Source: Corallium rubrum
Lineage: Eukaryota > Cnidaria > Anthozoa > Scleralcyonacea > Coralliidae
Length of the DNA: 64,000 bases
Reading direction: 5' to 3'
NCBI GenBank assembly: GCA_964035015.1
Contig: CAXIUP010000237.1
Span: 1-64,000, forward strand
Part shown: positions 23,401 through 32,500 of the stretch, one piece after another
Position numbering within the stretch: position 1 is the stretch's first letter
How the letters are laid out: every line of letters starts with the position of its first letter
Position numbers and translations under genes: made by a program
Notes under the pieces: generated by a model
Seen by the model: the letters and a program-made list of their open reading frames with translations, nothing else
Told to the model about the DNA's origin: nothing
Databases searched by the model: none

Positions 23401-25796
23401 AATAATTTATTACCTATAAATAATAATAATGTAACATAATCAAACTCAAAACAGAATTCAAAACAGGTAGTTGTCAATGAATCTTATCAAATGAATTGTT
23501 CAACTTGAGGAATATATTGCAACAATATTTTAGGAATGCTTCTATTGCCATGACAGTAATATATATGTTACATTATTGTTATTTATAGGTAATAAATTAT
23601 TAATATTATTATTATTATCATCAATAAAGAATATTAAGCAAGTTATAAATTATGACAAATTGTTTCTTACTATCACAAACTAGCACAGCATTACTTTTAA
23701 TTTACCATACCTTAGTGTATTTCTCGCTCAACTTCTTTGCATTTTTCCTTGTTCTCTTGAACCCTTTCCACATAATTAAGTGCTTGGCTTTTTTCTCGAC
23801 TGTATGGTAGATTAAATCCAGACATCCCTTAGACACACCTGTAGTAAACATCCAGGTGACATAGATTTAAATTCAATCTATTTAATTTTTGTTTTTCTTG
23901 CTAAACAAAATGTCTTTATTTAACATGTAAATTACTAATGACAACATAAAGTGGTAAACATACCTGTATAGTGGTATGTTTTCTTTTTATCTTCGACTAA
24001 CTTCATAAATAGATAGCGCTGTAAATTCCTGGTGTTTTGCAATTCTGCATTTGAGTAAAGACGTATATCTTCTGCAGAGATGGTTGTCTACCAAAGAAAT
24101 AAAAATATGCAGATGTTAATTTAAAGTTGATGATCAAAATATAACTATATTATAATAAGACTATTCAGAAAGAGATTATATATTAAATAAAATTACATTA
24201 AATAAACTGTCCACACTGCTTTAAAATACCAAAGGCTTCATCAGCATTTTTCCTTAAAAGATTTCTCTTAATGTTTCGTGAAAATGTGAAACAATTTACA
24301 TATTAATTATAATAATTAGTGGATGCAATAATGTTTACAAGCTAGTATTTCACTTTTCAGTGGTGTCGACTGTCGAGAGACATTAATTTATGGCCTATTA
24401 GTAGAGACTACACGGCCATACCTGTGTAGTTTTGTCTTTGGCCAACTCTAGACAATCGTCTTGATCCGTAAATTTATCACAGGTTTCGCTGTTTGACGGA
24501 GATTGTGAGGTACAGGGTACTTTATTTTCAGTCGTTTGCTGTTTAAGGTTGCAATCTGAGTCGTGCTTTGCCACGTTTACAGTCTCGCCAAATGCCACCA
24601 AAATTTCTGCAATAGATAATTCCTCCTCCACTGGTTTTGGAACTTCGTTGTGAACAGATTCGGCTAATTTTAAAAGAGAAAGGGCAGTCTCTTTCTCTAC
24701 TGACAATCGTCTTCGCTTCTTCGCGGGATCTGTTCGGACTAGCTGTCTGCGTTTCTTTTGAAGTCGCCTTGTCTAATACCAAACAATGATCGAGTGCTTA
24801 GGAACCTAAGAAAAAGTACAATCGATATACTGAAGAAAAAGACAACTTACCTGTTCTTTGCTGGCTATTGCCGAAACGGGATCCGGGTTTTCTGATGTGG
24901 GTCCTTTCTCTCCGACGAAGTGTAAACTACAGATATAGCTGTCTTTTGAGCAGACAAACGAATCGCCTCGATGACAAGCCGCAATCCATCGCAGTCGCTT
25001 ATCCACGAATCTTTTCGGAGCAGGGAATCGAACAAAGTGTACCGGATCGCCATTCTTATTTTTTACCATTAAATGGGGGTATCTAGAGTCGTTTTTACAA
25101 GTTCCCCAAGCGCATCTCTTAGTGGCCACCATATTGACGCACCGCGCTGAATGTCCGCATTTTTCGACTTTGTTTACGTTTTGCATCACGTGACACTACA
25201 CGTGGGTTTTAGCGTTGAAGTGGTGAATTCCTAAAAATTATATTTTAAGCCTCCGATTTAATGACTTAATATGGTCATGTGACTCGCGTGACACCAGAAA
25301 TGAGAAAGTTTCAATCATTGGCATTCTTATTATTTATTTTTATACTGGCAACCTATTAATGTTATCATCATGTTTTCTCGTGTTTGGATCCCCTGATGAA
25401 ACACTCAAACTCGTTGTTGATATAATACATCATATAGCAAAGCGCACAGTTGCTGTTTATAAACCTAAAATGTGGACAAACAAACTGAAATCGACTCTCA
25501 AGGGATTCAAAATGAACGTTTTTCTACTGTTGGCAACTCAGCATTAATGAAAAATGCGGACAAACATGCTGAAATTGATGACACTGACGTCATCTGTGCG
25601 GAGCGCTATTTTAATATTGTTTATGTAAATTGATTTCATTCAAAAATATGTTGTTATGAATTATTTATGTTTTGGCAAAAGCACGTTTGTGACTTACCGC
25701 AACCCCTTGATAGAAGATGTTCCATCCACTTGGCTTTTTTATCGAGGATTTCTTTGGATTGTTTGGTGCTTGACTTTCTTCGTTTTCCTCCGCCAT
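20407..25796 (-). CDS. HMG-box-like protein, three exons, TE-filled first intron
   Basis: Exons on the minus strand are 25698-25796 (ATG at 25796), 20943-21041 and 20407-20679. The two introns have GTAAGT donors and pyrimidine-rich AG acceptors. Exons 1 and 2 are each 99 nt, so all junctions are phase 0. The joined protein of about 156 aa has KKPSGWNIFYQG, then NDANIGKACSLAASMWRQI, then ERRREWKHEAQRKRED, which follows the HMG-box pattern (aromatic near the start, central W, basic-aromatic third helix). It is followed by CSCCNKMFAREKDY, a Cys pair that may be half of a zinc site. HMG-box proteins bind and bend DNA in the nucleus. The last about 45 codons overlap an inverted repeat (20477-20540) and may not be genuine protein. 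Intron 1 (4.66 kb) contains the THAP palindrome. The family match is by eye. Confidence 0.55.
20477..20540. repeat. 60-bp inverted repeat, partner at 25858-25925
   Basis: TTTTCCGTTTCGTAAACGGT at the left is found inverted upstream of the HMG-like first exon. The unit itself has two related halves (CGTTGCCAACCCGAACGGTC and GATGCCAACCC). The pair brackets the HMG-like gene almost exactly: one copy lies in its last exon, the other about 60-130 bp before its start codon. Confidence 0.8.
21042..21900. other. Intronic sequence with poly(G) tracts
   Basis: Two G-runs lie at about 21110-21130 and 21160-21171, with AT-rich sequence around them. No coding sequence. Confidence 0.5.
22019..23291 (+). 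pseudogene. THAP transposase-like gene, left-arm copy, disabled
   Basis: Exon 1 (22019-22300) encodes a THAP zinc finger: CAWGTCKND, PVHFVRFPAPKRF, RLRWIAACHR, YICSLHF, then PTSENPDP. Exon 2 (from 22379, phase 0) encodes a basic stretch (QKKRRQLVRTDPAKKRRR) and an acidic tail, and now reads into a stop at 22727. Compared with the right-arm copy, about 78 bp spanning the exon 2 donor is missing, and 77 bp is missing from exon 3 (22992-23038), which puts a stop in that exon. Exon 4 (23164-23291) remains. THAP domains bind DNA, and many come from P-element, Kolobok or related transposases. A truncated 200-aa THAP product is still possible from exons 1-2. Confidence 0.7.
23711..25132 (-). CDS. 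THAP transposase-like gene, right-arm copy, four exons preserved, 3' part missing
   Basis: Exons (minus strand): 24851-25132, 24422-24772, 23964-24087 and 23711-23838. Donors are GTAAGT, GTATGG, GTATGT and GTATGG. Exon lengths give phases 0, 0, 1 and 0, and each next exon opens in exactly that phase. The product of at least 295 aa has an N-terminal THAP finger (CAWGTCKND...YICSLHF), a basic segment, then AEDIRLYSNAELQNTRNLQ and LIMWKGFKRTRKNAKKLSEK. The latter two segments recall the linker/HTH region of THAP-type transposases. No catalytic DDE domain follows: the gene meets the palindrome centre right after exon 4. The upstream ATG at 25186 is also in frame, but the inner one gives the usual THAP start a few residues before the first Cys. 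Confidence 0.65.
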
Positions 25797-25857
25797 TCTC
25801 GATAAAATTCATGCACGCCACAAAACAACAGGGAACCGGGGGTACACATGGGAAGAC

Positions 25858-25925
25858 AGGGACATTGGGTTGGCATCGACCGTTCGGGTTGGCAACGACC
25901 GTTTACGAAACGGAAAATTGCTACG
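25858..25925. repeat. Inverted partner of 20477-20540
   Basis: GGGACATTGGGTTGGCATCG followed by ACCGTTCGGGTTGGCAACG mirrors the copy in the last exon of the HMG-like gene. It lies in the presumed promoter or 5' UTR of that gene. Confidence 0.8.
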
Positions 25926-26543
25926 CCGTGACCATGTCTTAATTTCAAAGGAATTTCTATTCTAAGATTTATTAAGCCTTCTTAATAATGAACACTTGAG
26001 AATTCTTATTAGGGAGCCGTTTATGAGAATAGTCTATTCAAAAAATATTGCAAATGACAGGATTATGTCTTAATAATAGCAGTGAATTTGTTATCGGGAA
26101 ACTTTTTAGTTACTTAAATCACCTTGCCGTGGAATAATAAAAATCAAAAGTCATTGATTTTGTTTCGTTTATCCTTTGAAATCGATCTTTCTGTAGGTTG
26201 GCTTATTTGGTCTGGGTTTAACAGTAGCATTGATGTATCTAACGTTGCAAAATTAATGAAAATCAATAACTGTATCTCTAGGAATAGTGCAGGAATGACA
26301 TGCGGATACAATATGTACCTGCACTATGAAAATATATCACAAGTTAGGACTGTTTTTCATTACGCTTTGGTGCATTGTTTACTGTTCGCTTTGGAAATTG
26401 AATTTTATAGCCAGCTTGGGTTGCGTCCACAATGACCTAAGTGGAAAATAGTCTTTATTAGCACTTAAACGAGTTCGATTCAGAGCCCCGCAATGAGATT
26501 GTAATGCATTTCCTTTTAACTTCAATTCCTAATCTTCTTTAAG
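25926..26543. other. Intergenic or intronic; no exon resolved
   Basis: This lies between the HMG-like gene start and the first visible exon of the recombinase-like gene. An open frame at 26124-26435 has no recognisable content and no phase-2 donor that I can support. Confidence 0.4.
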
Positions 26544-29500
26544 ATTTGACATGGTTGAAATACTTGGAAAAAGAGGTCGAAAAGTCCCAGTCACCTTGAC
26601 TCCAGACGTAAAAAATGCAATCGAGATACTTAACAAGGCAAGAGATGAAGAAGATGTTATGGTGTCCAAAGTCAACCAATTTATATTCGCCGTCAATGAT
26701 GGAAATTCCTTGAATCCGTTAAGAGGCCATGATGTTATCAAAATGGTATGCAATATGGCTAATTTGAAGCAACCGGAGCTTGTCACGTCAACGAATTTGA
26801 GAAAGTACGTGGCAACAATATCGCAGCTGGTGGATATGAACGAAACAGAGATGGGGTGGCTGGCAGGCCATCTTGGGCATGACATTCATATCCACAAGGA
26901 GTATTACCGAATGCAACCAAGTACTCTAGAAATGGCAGTGGTCGGAAATTTGTTGATGGCCGTGGATGAAGGAAGGGCACACAAATTTAAAGGAAAACAT
27001 CTTCGCGACATAAAATTAGACGGTATGACGATAATCTTATCTTATTTTATCCATCTATCCATCGATCCATCCATCAATCCCAATGGTTGTGGGATTGCAC
27101 TTGGGTTTAACTTGTAATATTTCATAAACGAGTGAGAGTGTATTACCGGGGTTGTACAAACTCAAGAGAACAATGGCAATCGCTTGGCCATAGCCCGAGT
27201 GATTTTCGTTGTTCTCAAGTGTTTGTGAAACAAGAGCGATGATGAAAATTGCGAAGCTGTCAGCCCGAGTTATTTTTATGGTTCTCGAGTGTTTTATATA
27301 CATTCACAAAACACGATCCGGCTATCAGCTGAGTGATTTTTCATTGTTCTCCAGTGTTTGTAATCCATACGAGTCACGAGCTTATGAAATACCTTCTCAA
27401 TCATCTATTGTATACATGGTTAACTTTTCTATGTATAAACCGTTAAACTGGTTTCTCAATTATAAATCTGGTTTGCATGACTTTTACCGGGTTTCAAAAA
27501 CCTATGCACGAGGCGAAATATCCTAGCATGATTGGCTAATGGATGATTTGCCAATCCCGATGCCCCCTTGGTTTTGCGCGGCCAACGTAATGCATTATGG
27601 GATCGAAAGGGGGACAAAGAAATTTGCTTTTTAATTACCTTATCCAAAACTGTTCGATTACTTCTATTTCGGAACACCGTTCTAGCTAGTTCTTTCGATA
27701 TCAGAATATTTCATATCTTTTAACATCTTGAGGGAGGTACACTGGTACTGTCTGCAAAATTTGTGAAATAACAAATAATAATCAGAACGACTTACGACAG
27801 TCATTTAGAATGTAAATGTGAGACTAAATCGAGATACATTTAACAATTAGACAATGAGCCCGAGTTTTCATGAGCAGAAAGTCAATGAGGGCACAGCCCA
27901 AATCGATTATCGCTCATATAAAACAAAGGCAAACTGTCTAATTGTTTTAGTATATACCAACAAGTTTAAATAGTATTTTAGAACTTTTGAATAAGAAGGT
28001 ATAAAGAATTTAACCACCAGTTTATCGATGTCACAGTGTAATACCCTAGATTTTCAATGTGAAACAACAAAAACGTTAAATCAAATAATTCCTAAAAGCA
28101 AAACATTTGTTCATAGCCAAAAACTAGTCAGTTTGGAAGTATCAAGCATTTTGATTAATGTATCCCAGAGGTGATTATCGGAACAAATCGCGTAGCCTGC
28201 TTCATGCAAGCGGTTCGAGTGAAGTCCGCTGAATCTCATGCACTCATATGAATTTTGTAGCTATTATCGATCTTGAATATTCAACGGTGAATACTTTTTT
28301 AAGTTAGCATACCTCCTTGGCCTCCCGTTTCCTTCCCACGTTCAAGTTTATTCACAATCTAAATATAACTTTTAAAAGCAAAAATTTTATCAAACTTCAA
28401 GAAAAGCGTAAAGAAATATTTTGACATTACGCTTGCCAAGTTTCAGGAATGCGTGCATAACGTTGAGCATCACCAATTACATTTCAGTTGTTTAACTCTG
28501 ATCTGCAGGACAAGATTTACCAAATACTTAGCTTATTCTAAATATACTTATTTCTGATAAAGCTTGGCATACACAGTGTTGTACTGCCTGGTTACGTGTT
28601 TCTTGAGGTTTGATTAAAATATTTGCTTTTGTAGAAAATATATTATGAGCATGCATAGAAATGATTTTTTCACGTGACTATACACACAATGACAGTTTCT
28701 CCAAGACAATAAAAAAGTGAAAACAAATTTCCATATTTTCACTTTAAAAAGCGCCATGTATCGTTCCGTTTAACCGTCAGCGTGATTGTAGTAGGCATGC
28801 AAGATCTCTGAGTGGCGGGTTTTCTGGGATTTGATGTGGTTTTATGCTGTGGTATTTTCTGTTGCCGTGGTTTAGTTTCGATTTGTATTGTTTGGCTTCC
28901 CTGATGAGATACGCAGTTAAATCTAAAGAATTATTTTTTGTCTTTCTTGACAGTTGGAGCTAAGTATAGTGGGTAAGTCAATGGGTCTTTTAAGGTTGCT
29001 CGATACAGTTTTAGAAAAACTGAAGGGTATATCGGCGTGAAGTTTTTAAATTTTGTATTTTTAAGCATCACAGATTTTATTCTTGGTAAAATGAAATATT
29101 TTTGCTATTCATGAGACAAAATGTTGAAATGTATCGCCTTCTTTTTTTAAAAAAATGAAGATTTTGATGGTGTCAGCAAATGAAACACTTACGTGAATTA
29201 ATATAACACAAACGATGAAAAAATCGAGACTATGCCGTACATATAATCGAGAGTGCCGAACATATAATTATAACCTCGCAAAGTCCGTTTACGGGCCCGT
29301 TAATATTATAGCCGCAGTGATTATACAAACGTCTGGCCGACACTCCCACGCTTGTATTTCTTTGATTTCTGTCAAATTCCAGCTTGTTAAAGAGTCGTCT
29401 ATTTCATGCGGAACAAGTGCTTCATTTTCTTTGCAAAGTGTGATTTATGGTTCAACAGTTATTGTTGAAAAAAGCAGTGCGTATTACACAAGGTGAAGAC

Positions 29501-32500
29501 GATATAAACAGACGACCATGTTGTCAGTTGACTGAACTTGACGTATTCCACATTCCAGCAACCTGATTGGCTTTGAGATTTTCCAAGACGGACACCTCTT
29601 TAAGGCAGACACCAAACTTGGTTCCAAGACTGTCAGCCTAAAAGAGATTTTACTGATTTGTGAAAGTAATTAAGGCTTAATTCAGACGTCAACCTTTTCA
29701 TGTGCGAAGTCTAATGCACATCAAGTTACACTTAGACAGTTAATTAACATTAGATTCTGCGCTTGAACTTGGTCTTAAATAGTCCAGTGACCGAAGGGTG
29801 TGGGCAGTCAGAACTGGATTAGGTCTAAAATGGAAAAAAAAATTCAAAAAGTATCACGCGTGCACTTTTAAATTAGGATCAAATACCAATGAATTGTACC
29901 GGTAGTTTATACTTACAGATGACCTCTGAATAGTAAACAAAATCAATGACCAATCCGTAACTGATTTTCCCAATAATAAGAAAGAACACAAAAGTCTCGG
30001 GTTCAAAAGGAATAGAGTACTCATTCAAACATTTGCAGATTTGCGTTGTAAAAGACATTGTCTATTTGTAAAGGGTGTTTTACAAAACATGTTTGAAAAA
30101 ATGTGGGAACATGTTTAAAATCATATTGGATGCATTATTTCAACCAGTGCTAAAAAAATTAAAACGGTTCTACAGAAGAAGAAAAAATTAATATTGAAAT
30201 AGGAGAAGCTGAAAATCTTAAAGTAATATTGTGTTCATTATAAATGAAGATTATATCAAGATGCCTCGCTTCGATATTATCAAGATGCCTCACTTCAAGA
30301 TTATCATGATTCTCGCATTATTATTATTATTATTATTATAATTATTATTATGGAGTTTTAAACTTCAAAACCTACGCTTAAAGGTTTGCTAAGAATAGTC
30401 CGGAGGAAGAACAAAAAAGGAGGGTATACGTTTTAGAAATCCTGTATCCGAACAGAACAGAATAGAAGAAGAAAGAGTTTACTGAAATAGAAACCTGACC
30501 GCCAAATATAAACTTCAATTTCCTATATATTTTCTAAACGTAATTTCGAGCTCGGTTTGATTGGAAGATATGGCTGAAGCACCTCAAAGAAAAAGGAAGA
30601 ATATAACTTGGACAGACGAGATGATCTCCGACTTGCTACAATGTAAATTGGCTGCACAAGAAGCGGTTAAGAACGATCACCCGAACTGTTATCGAGGGGA
30701 ACGAAAACTTGGTTATATGGAGCTGATGAAACAACTGTGGGAAGTGAAAGGCTATGAGTGTTTGAGTTTATCAGCACAAAATCTACGCGATAAAGCGGCC
30801 TACGCCGAGAAACGTCTGGAAAGTGTAAGAGAGACAAATGGGGTAAGGCGTATTAGTTCAAGTTCAACTTCAATCAAGGAAGGAGATAAAATAAATATAC
30901 AAGCAGAGAATGAACAAACACGGCCTCAAATTTGCATAAGCGATCAAGTCCAAATTTGCATAAATGATCACGCTCAATCTACAGCCAACATGAACGAGTA
31001 TGATGACATTGCCCTTGGTGACGGAACATGCTTAGGCCCAATTCGCCCAAATTTACCAGAAATTAAGGTTTTACCATCTCAACCCAAGGACAAGACCTGG
31101 GGAAGCTTGAGTTACGACATCCTCTATGATAAGATCAACGATATTTATAATGAAATCGTACATTTTAGAAGAAACATCTTTAAGATACCTTCAGGAAGGG
31201 CTGGGAAAAATTTTATTAAAGAACTTACATTCTGGTTAAAACAATTCAACTCCAGTTCAGACCTGAACTCAATCGCTTTGAAATCCTTCATGGTGCTTCC
31301 TTCGCTGATACTACAAAAGCCTTCAGCAACCTCTAAAGCTAAAGATCACAGTGCAGCTATTGACCATAGATTAACCCTGTGGAGACGTGGAGACCTTGAT
31401 CTCTTATTGAAAGAAGTGAAATTCATACAGAAAAAGTTTGTAGCGTCGAAGAAAGCTAGATCTGTTGATGATATCTCCAAGGTCTTCGCCAAATTGATAA
31501 TGCAAGGGAAATTGTCTGCAGCACTAAAATTTCTCGACAGGGAGAGTTCGTCAGGTCTTCTCACCCTAACACCCGAAGTCTTGGTAGAGCTGAAACTAAA
31601 GCACCCACAGGCCTCAGAGATCGATGACGAATGTCTCCTACACGGCCCAGTAAACCTCGTTCCACCTCATATTTTTGATGTGATTGATGAGCAAAAGATC
31701 CACGACGCTGCCATGAAAACAAAGGGCTCTGCGGGACCCTCGGGAATGGATGCTGAACTTTACCGCAGGATCCTATGCTCAAAGAATTTTAGCACGGTGG
31801 GAAAGGAATTGAGGGAAGAAATTGCTAATTTGACGAGAAAGCTGTTAACAACAAATTATCACCCTTCTCTGCTCGAAAGCTATACAGCTTCTAGGCTTAT
31901 TCCACTTGACAAGAATCCCGGGATCAGACCGATAGGAGTTGGGGAAGTACTGCGAAGGATAATCGGGAAAACTGTATCATGGACCCTAAATGACGAAATC
32001 AAAGAGGCAGCTGGTCCTTTACAAGCTTGCGCTGGTTACAGCGCGGGTGCTGAAGCAGCGATTCATGGCATGAGCCAGGTCTTTGCAGAAGAAGAAACAG
32101 ATGGAATCTTGTTGATAGACGCTAGGAATGCTTTCAATCAAATGAATAGATCTGTGGCATTGCACAACATTCAGATAACTTGCCCAGAAATGTCATTGTA
32201 CATCATAAACACCTACCGAAAGTCATCCAGGTTATTCATTTCGGGTGGAGGTGAGATCTTATCACAGGAGGGTACCACGCAAGGTGACCCATTAGCAATG
32301 CCTTGGTACTCCGTCAACACATCCATCATGATCCAAAGTTTAAGTCTGGCCACACCCGATGTCAAACAAGTTTGGTTGGCTGATGATTCAGCGGGAGGTG
32401 GAAGAATTAAGTCATTATATAATTGGTATAAATTCCTGAGTTCGGAAGGAAAGAAATTCGGTTACTTGGTTAATGGGAGAAAAAGCTGGCTAATAGTGAA

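Larger units (their letters stand above)
21901..25250. repeat. 3.3 kb palindrome with THAP genes in both arms
   Basis: Arms 21901-23437 and 23565-25250 are inverted copies; a 127-bp non-palindromic loop (23438-23564) separates them. The arms differ by point changes and by two segments present only in the right arm (about 24000-24076 and 24367-24446). The structure is therefore a real diverged duplication, not a read-through artefact. It sits wholly within intron 1 of the HMG-box-like gene. Confidence 0.9.

Noticed and set aside
21901-25250. Palindrome as an assembly artefact
   Set aside because: The arms differ by two indels of about 77-80 bp and many substitutions, and a 127-bp unique loop separates them. 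A hairpin read artefact would give near-identical arms.
26124-26435. Upstream exon of the recombinase-like gene
   Set aside because: No phase-2 donor before the 26544 acceptor and no family-like residues.
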